From Pandoraea aquatica (GTDB lineage Bacteria > Pseudomonadota > Gammaproteobacteria > Burkholderiales > Burkholderiaceae), in contig NZ_CABPSN010000001.1 of NCBI RefSeq assembly GCF_902459565.1, positions 248,001-312,000 of the forward strand: 64,000 nt of DNA, in the 5' to 3' direction. The notes beneath the pieces were generated by a model, which was not told the origin of the DNA, made no database searches, and worked only from the letters and a program-made list of their open reading frames with translations. Positions 15,843-24,259 of the stretch are shown piece after piece. Positions within the stretch are counted from its first letter, which is position 1. Every line of letters starts with the position of its first letter. The position numbers and the translations under genes are program-made.

Positions 15843-16792
15843 GCCGCACCGTTGCGGGAGCCGCCCGGGGCGTGGTGTCGCTGGCGGTTGTCGCTCTATG
15901 CAGCTTCGTCGTTCAAGACGCGCTGAGTGCAGAACCGCCGAAGGTAGCGCTGCTTCGCGAGTACTGGCAGGAAGTTGCCGTGGTGATTTTCGTGTTTGGC
16001 GCGCAGACTGTCACGATCCTGGCCTTGCTTCAGCAACGCCGCGCGCGGCGTCGTGCCGAACTCGACGCAGCCAAACGTCGTGCCGACCTCACTCGCGCCT
16101 CGCGTATCGCAACGGTGGGCGAGCTGAGCGCGTCCATCGCCCATGAAGTCGGACAGCCGCTAGGCGCCATTCTGAGCAACGTTGATGCGGCAGATCTCAT
16201 GATGCAAAGCGGCGACCCAAGCGACGCCGAAATTCGGGAGATTCTGAGCGATGTGAGGCGCGATGCCCTGCGCGCACATGACGTGATCGTGCGCTTGCGT
16301 GCGCTGCTGCAAAAGCAGGCGATTACGTATGCCCCGGTTGCCTTCGACGCCGTTCTGGAACGCGCGACATCCCTTGTGCACCCGGAAGCGCGTCGCCGGG
16401 GCATCGTGCTGCACACAGTCTTTGCCACACGCGAGGCCCGGGTGCTTGCCGACCAGGTGCAGGTGCAGCAGGTCTTGCTCAATCTCTGCATTAACGCCAT
16501 GGACGCCATGGAGAACGCTGAGCAGAAGGATCGCGAATTAACCGTTGAAACACGCCTCCTCGATGATGGCGTCGAACTTGTCGTTGCAGATCGTGGCGTC
16601 GGTATCGGAAATGGAGACGTCGAGCCATTGTTTGAGGCGTTCTATACAACCAAAGAGCGCGGCACGGGGCTCGGCCTGTCCATCGTGCGCTCGATCGCCG
16701 ATGCGCATCGCGGCAGCATCTCGGCCCGCCCCCGGCCGGGTGGCGGAGCCGAGTTCGTCCTCTGGTTGCCGCACATCAATATGGCGCGTTGA
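15839..16792 (+). CDS. Sensor histidine kinase, partner of the FixJ-type regulator
   Basis: 317 residues from a GTG at 15839 that overlaps the regulator stop (GTGA). An N-terminal signal or membrane segment (about 9-29) and a second helix (about 45-64) bracket only about 15 periplasmic residues, too few for a sensor domain, so sensing is intramembrane or via a partner. A short coiled linker leads to the HisKA helix with His102 in SIAHEVGQPLGA, then an HATPase_c domain with N-box NLCINAMDAME, G1 VADRGVGIG and G2 GTGLGLSIV. The 3' end overlaps the convergent gene at 16776 by 17 bp. A complete, probably active kinase of unknown signal. Confidence 0.9.
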   Translation: MSRTVAGAARGVVSLAVVALCSFVVQDALSAEPPKVALLREYWQEVAVVIFVFGAQTVTILALLQQRRARRRAELDAAKRRADLTRASRIATVGELSASIAHEVGQPLGAILSNVDAADLMMQSGDPSDAEIREILSDVRRDALRAHDVIVRLRALLQKQAITYAPVAFDAVLERATSLVHPEARRRGIVLHTVFATREARVLADQVQVQQVLLNLCINAMDAMENAEQKDRELTVETRLLDDGVELVVADRGVGIGNGDVEPLFEAFYTTKERGTGLGLSIVRSIADAHRGSISARPRPGGGAEFVLWLPHINMAR

Positions 16793-17309
16793 CGACGATG
16801 AACTGCGTGCCCTGCGGTTGATACCACGTGTTACCGCATTGCTGATAAATCATGCCGCGATAGTTCACGGGCACGCAGTTCGCCGGGACCGAATGCACCA
16901 CTGATCCGACGACAGCAGCGGTCACGCCAACAGCCGCAGTGACGGCCGCGGCCGTTGCGACCGGATGGTAATCGTCATCCCATCCGCCGTGATAGTAGCC
17001 ACCGCCATGATTGTCGACATTCACGTTCACATTGCGATTGACGTTGACGTTGTTGTTATTGACGTTGTTCACGCTGGTATTGCGAACGTTGCGGGTGCGG
17101 GCGTCGGCTTGCCGGTTGCCTGCATTTCCGGCATTCGGGCGTTGTGCGGCGTTCTGGCCAACCTTGCCACCGCCGCCAGCGTGCTCTCGCGCGTGCCCCG
17201 CACCGCCGCCACGGCCAGCAGCCTCCGAGGGCGACAGTGGCGCAAGAATAGCTGTTAGCGCCGTTGCAACGACACACAGGCGAACGAAGGGGGAGCGTCG
17301 TGTTGTCAT
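16776..17309 (-). CDS. Secreted Asn/Val-rich hypothetical protein
   Basis: 177 residues. A signal peptide (residues 1-30, cleavage near SEA-AGR) is followed by a Gly/Ala/His-rich stretch, an unusual Asn-Val repeat (about residues 78-100, alternating N and V), a Gly/Tyr/His/Asp-rich segment HGGGYYHGGWDDDYHP, a hydrophobic helix (about 118-140), and a conserved-looking tail VPVNYRGMIYQQCGNTWYQP. The tail resembles the small C-terminal domain of several Burkholderiales envelope proteins whose role is unknown to me. It starts 5 bp after the DUF2092 gene and is surely co-transcribed with it. His/Asp content might bind metal; that is a guess. Confidence 0.7.
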   Translation of the reverse strand: MTTRRSPFVRLCVVATALTAILAPLSPSEAAGRGGGAGHAREHAGGGGKVGQNAAQRPNAGNAGNRQADARTRNVRNTSVNNVNNNNVNVNRNVNVNVDNHGGGYYHGGWDDDYHPVATAAAVTAAVGVTAAVVGSVVHSVPANCVPVNYRGMIYQQCGNTWYQPQGTQFIVVNAPY

Positions 17310-17313
17310 GATG

Positions 17314-18108
17314 TCACCCCTTGTTGGCAGGTAATTGAACGGCTTCGATCCGCTTGGCGCCTGCCGGCGGCCGGAATTCGAAGGTCGACGGTTTGATGGA
17401 GAAGCCGGGTTGCCAGGTCAGGATCGAGACCGATTGCGGGCGCGCCTCGTCGTCCGTACGGGTCACCACGACCTTGCGCGGCAATGGTTTGCTACCGCTG
17501 GTGATCCATATCTGCCAGTCGATCCCGGCCTGCCGGAATGCGTAGTGATCGCACAGATCGTTACCGACGTAGTCCTGTCCCGCGAACATGGCCGAATCGA
17601 ATTTCTGATGCTGGGCGTCGGGCGTCCCCCACGAAAAGAGATCGGCGAGCGGAAGTTCCACGCCGTATCGTGCGCGTAGCGCCTCGACCAACTGGGCCAA
17701 CGTGCCGTCGAACGGCACTGACGCGTAGTACTTCTGCTGCGGTGAGTACAACGTGGCCTGTTTCCCGTCGTAAATGATCTCGCGTTCGGTGCGCGCACTC
17801 TTCATGACGGCGCGCAGCCGATGCGGCCGATCGACTTCGAGTGTGGCGTTCGCGCTGTGCTGAAGCTTTTGCCCGTCCGCTAGCACACGTTCCCCGGTCA
17901 GATCCGTGAACACGCGAAAGCGCTGGAGCGATTGCAGGTACGTTCCCATCGTGTGCAGCGCCTGAAGCGCATCGGGATCGACGCTGCTTGCCGACGCGGC
18001 CGGCGCGCTTGCGGGGGCTGTCTGCTGTGCCCATGCCACCGTTACCGTCGATGCTGCACCTGTCGTGAGGAGCATCAAGATTGCCAACGCCTGTCGTCTC
18101 ATCGTCAT
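17314..18108 (-). CDS. DUF2092 family periplasmic protein
   Basis: 264 residues from the ATG at 18108 (an ATG at 18102 has better-spaced GAGG and is equally possible). The signal peptide is MRRQALAILMLLTTGAASTVTVAWA. The mature part has DPDALQALHTMGTYLQSLQRFRV, then DGKQATLYSPQQKYYASVPF and the closing FKFRPP-like block STFEFRPPAGAK, all marks of DUF2092, whose fold is LolA/LppX-like (an open beta-barrel lipoprotein carrier). A role in lipid or outer-membrane handling is therefore plausible. It heads a two-gene unit with the Asn-rich protein, and the promoter region is shared with the divergent receiver gene and its TTGCCC motif. Confidence 0.8.
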   Translation of the reverse strand: MTMRRQALAILMLLTTGAASTVTVAWAQQTAPASAPAASASSVDPDALQALHTMGTYLQSLQRFRVFTDLTGERVLADGQKLQHSANATLEVDRPHRLRAVMKSARTEREIIYDGKQATLYSPQQKYYASVPFDGTLAQLVEALRARYGVELPLADLFSWGTPDAQHQKFDSAMFAGQDYVGNDLCDHYAFRQAGIDWQIWITSGSKPLPRKVVVTRTDDEARPQSVSILTWQPGFSIKPSTFEFRPPAGAKRIEAVQLPANKG

Positions 18109-18228
18109 GCCTCGATTAGGGGAGATACAGTGGCGGGGAAATGCAGAAGGTTGGCGAATGCCGATGCGAAGACGCTCGGCAGACACTCTGAATCAATGTA
18201 GCGTGCAGAACCGGCGAAGCAAAGACGG

Positions 18229-18279
18229 TTGCCCCAAATTGCCCGATGGGGAATCGGCGTTGCCCCAAGTCCCGATGGC
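18229..18279 (+). promoter_or_regulatory. TTGCCC compound motif, site A
   Basis: Half-site TTGCCC at 18229, palindrome TTGCCC-N4-GGGAAT at 18239-18254 (right arm degenerate), 5 bp, then TTGCCCCAAGTCCC followed by GATGGC at 18260-18279. The site lies between the divergent DUF2092 and receiver genes, and the oriented third element points to the receiver gene, ending 51 bp before its ATG. Internal spacing (10, 21 bp) is identical to site E. Confidence 0.7.
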
Positions 18280-18330
18280 GGTTGTCTCGTATTCCAAAGA
18301 AAAATGCCGTTATATGGATACGAACGCCTC

Positions 18331-18702
18331 ATGACCACGCCAAGGAAGCTCATCGCGATTCTGGAGGACGACACAGGTATGCGTCGCGCTGTCGAGCGCC
18401 TGCTGACGATCTCCGGATACCGTACGCGAGCCTTCACGAGTGCGGGGGACGACGGCGTTGCCGAGTGCCTTCGCACGGCCTACTGCGTGGTCGCCGACGT
18501 GAACCTTCCCGGGCTCTCAGGACCGGCGTTTTATCGGGCGTTGCCCTCGCCTCGCCCGCCGGTCGTATTCGTCACGGCGTACGACAACGAAGCAGCGCGC
18601 GCTGAGATTCGGCACTCGGGAGGCCGTGAGCTACTGACTAAACCGTTCCTTCGCAACGACCTGCTGTCTGCCATCGAGCGCGCCACGCGCTCGCGGCCGT
18701 AA
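18331..18702 (+). CDS. Stand-alone receiver-domain protein
   Basis: 123 residues from the ATG at 18331; an ATG at 18304 is possible, and no strong ribosome site precedes either. A single receiver domain: acidic pair EDD (12-14), phospho-acceptor Asp56 in VVADVNLPG, Thr in FVTAYD, Lys in LTKPF. There is no output domain, so it acts through protein contact or as a phosphate sink, perhaps with the kinase at 15839, the only kinase in the block. Two copies of the TTGCCC element lie immediately upstream, suggesting feedback from the FixJ-type regulator. The gene ends 65 bp from the convergent DUF2252 gene. Confidence 0.85.
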   Translation: MTTPRKLIAILEDDTGMRRAVERLLTISGYRTRAFTSAGDDGVAECLRTAYCVVADVNLPGLSGPAFYRALPSPRPPVVFVTAYDNEAARAEIRHSGGRELLTKPFLRNDLLSAIERATRSRP

Positions 18703-18767
18703 CAAACGCCACGCGCACGGCGGTCCGGTGTGTCGGTTCACGCCAGACCCGCCCTCCAAGTGACGCG

Positions 18768-20180
18768 CTATACGCGGAAGTCGGCAGCCATGTCCTCGTC
18801 GCTACGCGCTGCAAGCTTTCCCGAACGGCATGCCTTGATGAAGGCCTCGTAGTCTTTCTGGTTCTGCGTCGCATAGGCGAGCGCGTAGTCGGTCATCGCG
18901 TCGGCGAGGCGCTTCCCGTCGCCGATGTACGCGGATATTTCTACGGCCAGGCCCCCTGATTTGGCGTGCGCCCGGGCCAGCGCCCATCCGCATATTCGGG
19001 CGTAACCCTGGAGAATCGTGTCGTTCATGCGCTCGACTTCCGCAGAGACCTTCATGTCGCGCAGTTGGCGGAAGTAGAAGTGACGTCCGTTCGGACCGGT
19101 CGTCCAGCCAAGAAATGCGTCGCTGGCGGCTTGAAGCAACCGCTGCCCGGCAACTACGCGAAGTCCCTGATGGTGCACCTTGCCGGTGGGGAAGTAGCGT
19201 GCAATGACCGATTCGCGGGCTTCCTTCACTTGCAGGAACAACGGCTTGCCGTGTGCGTCGACGAACAGCATCACGAGACAGAAGGTCCCGACGCTGCCCA
19301 CGCCGACGACCTTAAAGGCGATGTCCTGAAGCTGAAATTGATCGATCAGCGCACGCCGGTCGACCGGGAGAGTGCCGACGTATTCGTTGAACGCCTGCGC
19401 CAGCTTGCCCTTCCAGGCTTGCGTGTTCGACCACGCGTGCGCGTTGCCCAGCAACGAGTTCGGGCCCGCCGGATGAAACAGCGCAGGCGGCGCGTCCTGA
19501 ATCACCCAGCGGCCATCCTCAAAGACCGCAATCTTCTCGAGCATGGCTTCGTGCGATCGTCCAGCCGCCTTTTCCGCGGTCTTGCGGATCAGACGCCGTC
19601 CCTCGCTGGTGACTGCCGCTTCCGTCATGCGATCGAACGTCACGATCTCGTGCCACAGATCGAGTGCGCTGTAGCCTGCATATTCCTGCATCCGCTTACC
19701 GTACTCGATCACGGCGGACGTCACGATGTCGCGAATCGTGCCGCGATCGACGCTCATGTGCTCGCCAGCGATGGCAAAGCTCGCCGCAAGGCGCTTCAGA
19801 TCCCACTCCCACGGCCCCGGCGCGACCTCGTCAAAGTCGTTCAGATCGAACACAAGCTGGCGCTCCGGTGTGGCGAAACCGCCGAAGTTCATGAGATGAG
19901 CGTCGCCGCAGATGGGGAATGTGAACCCCGTGGTCGTCGTTCGCGCCAGATCGTGCGCCTGAAGGACCGCGCTGCCGCGATAGAACGTGAAGGGCGAGAC
20001 GGACATGCGACCGTACCGCAGCGGCACCAGCGCGTCGACGCGGCCCGCGCTGTTCTGGCGCAACAGCGCCACGGGATCGCGGTCGACGTTGCCGATGTCC
20101 GACTGCTTCGAACGGGGCGCGCGCTCACGCGCCAGCTTTCCAGCGGCCTTGCGTTGATCAAGCGTCAAATCGCTGGGCAT
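18768..20180 (-). CDS. DUF2252 family protein (kinase-like fold)
   Basis: 470 residues, typical for DUF2252. Conserved blocks are RYGRMSVSPFTFYRGSA, then FPICGDAHLMNFGGF (an HxN-like catalytic-loop region similar to aminoglycoside phosphotransferases), FDLNDFDEVAPGPWEWDLKRLAAS (the DFD-like metal-binding segment), and VGVGSVGTFCLVMLF. The family is predicted to be an atypical kinase; no substrate is established. Its start overlaps the end of the diguanylate-cyclase gene by 16 bp, so the two are translationally coupled. The 412-residue reading frame on the opposite strand is a GC-rich shadow and is not annotated. Confidence 0.85.
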   Translation of the reverse strand: MPSDLTLDQRKAAGKLARERAPRSKQSDIGNVDRDPVALLRQNSAGRVDALVPLRYGRMSVSPFTFYRGSAVLQAHDLARTTTTGFTFPICGDAHLMNFGGFATPERQLVFDLNDFDEVAPGPWEWDLKRLAASFAIAGEHMSVDRGTIRDIVTSAVIEYGKRMQEYAGYSALDLWHEIVTFDRMTEAAVTSEGRRLIRKTAEKAAGRSHEAMLEKIAVFEDGRWVIQDAPPALFHPAGPNSLLGNAHAWSNTQAWKGKLAQAFNEYVGTLPVDRRALIDQFQLQDIAFKVVGVGSVGTFCLVMLFVDAHGKPLFLQVKEARESVIARYFPTGKVHHQGLRVVAGQRLLQAASDAFLGWTTGPNGRHFYFRQLRDMKVSAEVERMNDTILQGYARICGWALARAHAKSGGLAVEISAYIGDGKRLADAMTDYALAYATQNQKDYEAFIKACRSGKLAARSDEDMAADFRV

Positions 20181-21679
20181 GGGGCACCTCCTGAGGTTGC
20201 GTGAATGCAGACGCGGTCGCGACCGCTGCTCTTGGCTGTGTACAGAGCGTCGTCCGCCGCTTGTAGCAGCGCTTCGGGCGTGCCGGTTGGCATCACCCCG
20301 GTGGCAGCGACGCCGATGCTCACCGTCATATGGCCGTGCGGCGTGCCCTCGTGGGCAATAGCGGCGAGGCGCACAGCGCCGCGCACACGCTCGGCGACAT
20401 CGCGTGCGCCGTTGGCGTCGGTGTTGGGGAGCACCACCATGAACTCCTCACCGCCGTAGCGCCCCGCGAAGTCGCCTGGCCGCCGGATCGTGTGTCCGAT
20501 GGCGTGGCTCACGGCGACCAGCGCGTCGTCGCCCGCCGGGTGGCCGTAGCGGTCGTTGAACGTCTTGAAATGGTCGACGTCGATGAAGAGCAGTGCGAGG
20601 GGCGCATGCTCACGCACGGAGCGACGCCATTCCCGGTCGTAGGTTTCGTCCAGCGTGCGTCGATTAGCCAGGCCCGTTAGCGGATCGGTGCTCGCCATTC
20701 GGTGCAACTCGGCCTCGGCGGCGTAGCGCCGCTTACGCTGCTTCCTGAGCAGGACAGCGAGAATCAGACAACCCGCGCCGAGTGTTGCGGTCAGCCCGCC
20801 TACCCACATCGCCCGTTCTCGCCAGGCGGCGTAGATCTCGCTTCTCGGCGCGCGAATCTCGATCTGCATGGGCAAATCCGGAAGGGGTTGGCGGACGTAG
20901 AGAAATTCACCATCTGCGCCCGAGTCGTCAGCGGCGGGCGCCTTGGCAGAGACGACCATGAGCGGCACATCGCTTGCGACGGTGGTCCCGGCGGCTGTCG
21001 ACGCGACGAGTACCACGCCGTCATTGCGCATTAACGAGACGACGCCTTTTGCCCCCGGTGCGAGTCCCGCGAATTGCCGTGAGAAATAGCGGGCGTCGAG
21101 CGTCACAATGCCAACCCCGGCGAACGCTCCGTCGTCGCGTCGGATGCTGTGCGTCATCAACAGACCGCTGCCCGCGCTTGCCGGGCATAACGCTGCCGAT
21201 GTCGAGATCGAAAGTGCGTCGCTGTTACTTTGCCTGTGCGCGTTGACGATCAACTGGGCGAAGCGAAGATCAAGGCAGCCGATCGAGGGCAGCGCCTCAT
21301 AAACGACCTCCCCAGCCTCACTCATGATCACAGCCTGCACGTCGGTCAGCGATGTCGCGTTCGCCGGATCACCAAACTGCGCCATACAGTTCGAGACCTG
21401 TGCGCTCGGGTCGCCATGACCCGCCGCACCGAGTGCGTCGAGTGCGTGCGCACAGGTCGCGACGTCATCGCCCACCGTGCGAGCGGCTAGCATCGCCACG
21501 CGCAGATTCGCATCGCGCGCATCGTCGCGAACTGCTAAACGGCCTTCATAAAGCAACGTCGCCCGCACGCCGATCACGATGACCACGGCAAGGATCACTG
21601 CCAGCGCCGTCAGGCCGAGCGCACCAAACCAGCGACCGGTGTTCTGTGATGGAGGGGGTGGAGTATTGGGCGAATTCAT
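20165..21679 (-). CDS. Membrane diguanylate cyclase with periplasmic sensor (GGDEF)
   Basis: 504 residues. Membrane helix 1 (about 21-42) and helix 2 (about 291-311) bracket a 250-residue periplasmic domain resembling a dCache/PDC sensor. The C-terminal GGDEF domain begins at TDPLTGLANRR (331); the active-site motif is GGEEF at 409-413 and the product-inhibition site RxxD is present (R400-P-G-D403). It should make cyclic di-GMP in response to a periplasmic signal and be feedback-inhibited. It is co-transcribed with DUF2252 and divergent from the outer-membrane gene across site B of the TTGCCC motif. Confidence 0.9.
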   Translation of the reverse strand: MNSPNTPPPPSQNTGRWFGALGLTALAVILAVVIVIGVRATLLYEGRLAVRDDARDANLRVAMLAARTVGDDVATCAHALDALGAAGHGDPSAQVSNCMAQFGDPANATSLTDVQAVIMSEAGEVVYEALPSIGCLDLRFAQLIVNAHRQSNSDALSISTSAALCPASAGSGLLMTHSIRRDDGAFAGVGIVTLDARYFSRQFAGLAPGAKGVVSLMRNDGVVLVASTAAGTTVASDVPLMVVSAKAPAADDSGADGEFLYVRQPLPDLPMQIEIRAPRSEIYAAWRERAMWVGGLTATLGAGCLILAVLLRKQRKRRYAAEAELHRMASTDPLTGLANRRTLDETYDREWRRSVREHAPLALLFIDVDHFKTFNDRYGHPAGDDALVAVSHAIGHTIRRPGDFAGRYGGEEFMVVLPNTDANGARDVAERVRGAVRLAAIAHEGTPHGHMTVSIGVAATGVMPTGTPEALLQAADDALYTAKSSGRDRVCIHATSGGAPCPAI

Positions 21680-21761
21680 GTTCCCGTGCGCACCATGACC
21701 AATGCGCTCTCATTCTTTTCGTAATCGCCGCACCGGGCTATCGGGTGTGAGGGCAAGCCGG

Positions 21762-21801
21762 TTGCCCGTTGGGGCAACGCGGTTGCCCCCGGCACCGATG
21801 G
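21762..21801 (+). promoter_or_regulatory. TTGCCC compound motif, site B
   Basis: A perfect palindrome TTGCCC-GTTG-GGGCAA at 21762-21777, 5 bp, then TTGCCCCCGGCACC followed by GATGG at 21783-21801. An extra everted half GGGCAA lies at 21751. Located between the diguanylate cyclase and the outer-membrane protein gene; the third element points to the latter, ending 73 bp before its ATG at 21875. Confidence 0.75.
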
Positions 21802-21874
21802 TCTGTTGGAGAGACAGCCGCGACAATGGCCCACGATGGCGAGTGCGCCGCAACATCAACAACGCGAGTGGAGC

Positions 21875-22891
21875 ATGACGGCAAGTCCACACACGAGCAG
21901 GCGCAGTGACGGGCATGCGGCACGACGCCGGTTTCGTCGGCCGCTTGCCGCGTGGCTCACGTCGCTCGCGAGCCTGTCCTGCCTGACGGCGATCGCCCCG
22001 TGCGCGTTCGCCCAATCGGCACCGTTGCGTGTCGGCACTGACGTCCGCAGCCACGCGAATAGCGTGCTGGCCATCATGAGCTACACGACGGTGCCCGACG
22101 TCACCACGAGTTCGCTGTCAATCAACAACGGCTCGACTGGCAATCCGGGCTTCTGGCAGACCCAATTGGGCGGCGGCTTCACGCTCAGTCGCTCGTTTCC
22201 GCTCTACCTCGAAGGCACCCTTGCCTATAGCCGGTACGATCCGACGTTCGTGGCCTCGGACGGCTCGGAATCGCGCGCACTCCCGGTCCGCTGGAACACA
22301 CTCAGCACGACCATCGGTGTGGGATGGGACATTCGTCTGGCCGATGAACTGGTGCTTCGCCCCATTCTGAACGGCAGTCTGGGACGTGTCGCCAGCGATC
22401 TGAGAGTCGGTGAGACGCTGCTGAACCGCGCGACCGATCTCGATACGCAATTCCTTAAGAATGGCGCATTGAACGCGTACGGCCTCGGCGGTTCGCTGAT
22501 GCTCGACTTCGAGCACTATCGCGAGGCCTACGAAATCGATGTCGAACTTCGCCTGACGAATATCCATCTGCGCAGCTTCGGCAGTTCGTCCGCAGGCGTG
22601 CAAGGCAGCGCCAACGCACAGCAATTCAGCCTCTGGTCGCGGTGGCGCGCACCGACCGGCCTGCGCGCGCTCGACCGACCGGTGCGCTATGTGCTTGAAG
22701 CGGCCTACTCGCAGTACTTCGGGGATAGCGCCGGGGTGTTGGGCTTCAACAATCTGACGTCGCTGGGTGTCGGGCTGGAGCTCGACAGCAGCAAATATCC
22801 GGTGGTCGTCACCCGCGCGCGTCTCATGGCTCGCTATGTCTTCGGCCACAATGTGCAAGGGGTCTCGTTCGGTTTCGCCATGAGCTTCTGA
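21875..22891 (+). CDS. Outer-membrane beta-barrel protein
   Basis: 338 residues from the ATG at 21875, chosen because it gives a clean signal peptide (basic residues about 8-24, hydrophobic core, cleavage at AFA-QSA). An ATG at 21836 is possible but adds a polar tail. The mature protein shows alternating amphipathic strands (GGGFTLSRSFPLYLEGTLAYSRY, TTIGVGWDIRLADELVLRPI) and ends in MSF, a C-terminal Phe as recognised by the BAM complex. It resembles solitary autotransporter-type barrels without a passenger. Function unknown. Its promoter carries site B, linking it to the proposed regulon. Confidence 0.7.
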   Translation: MTASPHTSRRSDGHAARRRFRRPLAAWLTSLASLSCLTAIAPCAFAQSAPLRVGTDVRSHANSVLAIMSYTTVPDVTTSSLSINNGSTGNPGFWQTQLGGGFTLSRSFPLYLEGTLAYSRYDPTFVASDGSESRALPVRWNTLSTTIGVGWDIRLADELVLRPILNGSLGRVASDLRVGETLLNRATDLDTQFLKNGALNAYGLGGSLMLDFEHYREAYEIDVELRLTNIHLRSFGSSSAGVQGSANAQQFSLWSRWRAPTGLRALDRPVRYVLEAAYSQYFGDSAGVLGFNNLTSLGVGLELDSSKYPVVVTRARLMARYVFGHNVQGVSFGFAMSF

Positions 22892-22917
22892 GCGGCCGCC
22901 GCGCTACCCTTTCCCCC

Positions 22918-24132
22918 TCAGATCAGCGCTTTGGCAACCTTGCCGAGTACGGCGGTGAGTGGTAATTGCAGGGCTGCCACATAGAGCATCGGCACGGCAG
23001 CCGGTACCACAATCGCTACGATGGACATCTTGCTCAACGGGACGGACCGCATATGCGCCACGGCGTCGTAAATGGCGTGGATATCCGCGACGGGGCCCAG
23101 CTCGGGGGCGTCGAGAATCTCGGGATTGCCGATGTCGCGATGCAAGATCCAGCGTTCGTGGACAAGGCGATCATGATGCGCGACAAGACTCCCGTATTCG
23201 AAGATCGCGCGTCGCTTGAGCCTGCCCAAGGGCATGGCGAGCGGCAGTAGTGGCAGGAGGAAGATGACCGAGATCAACGCGGCGGTGGCGATCAGCAGCG
23301 TCTTCATCTGCATAGCGCTCGCGCCGTGATAGACCACTTCGTGCGCGAACGATGCAGCGATGACGGCCGAAATGGCAAACGCCACCGGGCTGAAGATGAA
23401 CGCCATGCGCTCCACGAAACTCAGGCCGCCGACTCGGTCGGGGTGGGACGGCACCAGCGCGAGCGGCAGTTTGCCAATCCGGAAAAGCAGAATGAACAGC
23501 AGGCACGCGCGCCAGAGCCACGCAAGCAGCATCACAACGAAGAGCGGCCGGATGACGAGCACGAACCACCAGCCGCCGAAACTGATATCGGCGATGTGCG
23601 TGCCGTGGTTCATCCAGACGACATCTTCCGCGTCGCCCAATAGCGCGCGGGTCGTCGACCATGCGAGCGTCGCTCCCAGCATGAGCACCCACGGCAGTGC
23701 ACGGTCGCGGAGCAGCGACATGCGTGCGAGTTGCCGTCGGAAGTCGGGAAGCGTTTCATCGGTGATGAGGCCGGAATCGACGAAATACTTCAGGAGCGGA
23801 GGCATCAGATTCTGCGCCACGCCTTCGGCCACGACCATCAGCGGAATCGCGATCAGACAGCGCACATGGATACCGAAATGCGCCACGAGTGTGTCGTCGC
23901 CGGTGCCATTAAAGGCTCTGCCGGTGAGGATTGCCCATAGGGCTAGCGGTAGCCACGTCACAGCAGCGAAGATCACCGCGCGTCGCACGATCCCCATGCC
24001 TGCGGCAGGAATGAGGAAGACCCTGCGCTGGAGATGAAACCCCAGATCGCCTCGCACCAGCGACAAATCGACCTCCGGCAGATCGGATGCTCCGGAGGAG
24101 TTCGGGGCTGCGTGGCGAACGCCATTCTCCAT
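22918..24132 (-). CDS. Polytopic inner-membrane protein, unknown function
   Basis: 404 residues with about six hydrophobic segments: residues about 48-68, 88-105, 150-165, 193-222, 246-268 and 285-305, plus a last helix near 372-392. The N-terminal 45 residues are soluble and acidic. I do not recognise catalytic motifs. HPDRVGGLSFVERMAF and HHDRLVHERWILHRD look like conserved cytoplasmic loops. The gene is divergent from the MscS-type gene, and the compound motif (site C) is oriented toward it. Position and regulation suggest an envelope-stress role, an inference only. Confidence 0.65.
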   Translation of the reverse strand: MENGVRHAAPNSSGASDLPEVDLSLVRGDLGFHLQRRVFLIPAAGMGIVRRAVIFAAVTWLPLALWAILTGRAFNGTGDDTLVAHFGIHVRCLIAIPLMVVAEGVAQNLMPPLLKYFVDSGLITDETLPDFRRQLARMSLLRDRALPWVLMLGATLAWSTTRALLGDAEDVVWMNHGTHIADISFGGWWFVLVIRPLFVVMLLAWLWRACLLFILLFRIGKLPLALVPSHPDRVGGLSFVERMAFIFSPVAFAISAVIAASFAHEVVYHGASAMQMKTLLIATAALISVIFLLPLLPLAMPLGRLKRRAIFEYGSLVAHHDRLVHERWILHRDIGNPEILDAPELGPVADIHAIYDAVAHMRSVPLSKMSIVAIVVPAAVPMLYVAALQLPLTAVLGKVAKALI

Positions 24133-24202
24133 GAGTGTCTCCTTGCCGCGCGTTCAGGCACACGTGGACAGGCTCGTAGTCTTTCGCCGAATGCCTCCCC
24201 GC

Positions 24203-24243
24203 GCCATCGGGGTTTCGGGCAACCAATTTGCCCCCCGGGGCAT
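24203..24243 (-). promoter_or_regulatory. TTGCCC compound motif, site C
   Basis: Reading the minus strand: palindrome ATGCCC-N4-GGGCAA (24243-24228), 5 bp, then TTGCCCGAAACCCC followed by GATGGC (24222-24203). It is the same arrangement as sites A, B and E, but inverted to point at the gene starting at 24132, 70 bp away. The palindrome also lies 17 bp upstream of the MscS start at 24260, so it may affect both divergent genes. Confidence 0.75.
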
Positions 24244-24259
24244 CGCGCGACACGACGCG

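Noticed and set aside
18966-20204. 412-residue open frame opposite the DUF2252 gene
   Set aside because: High-GC antisense shadow: Arg/Val/His-rich, no domain and no ribosome site, while the other strand encodes a full conserved family.
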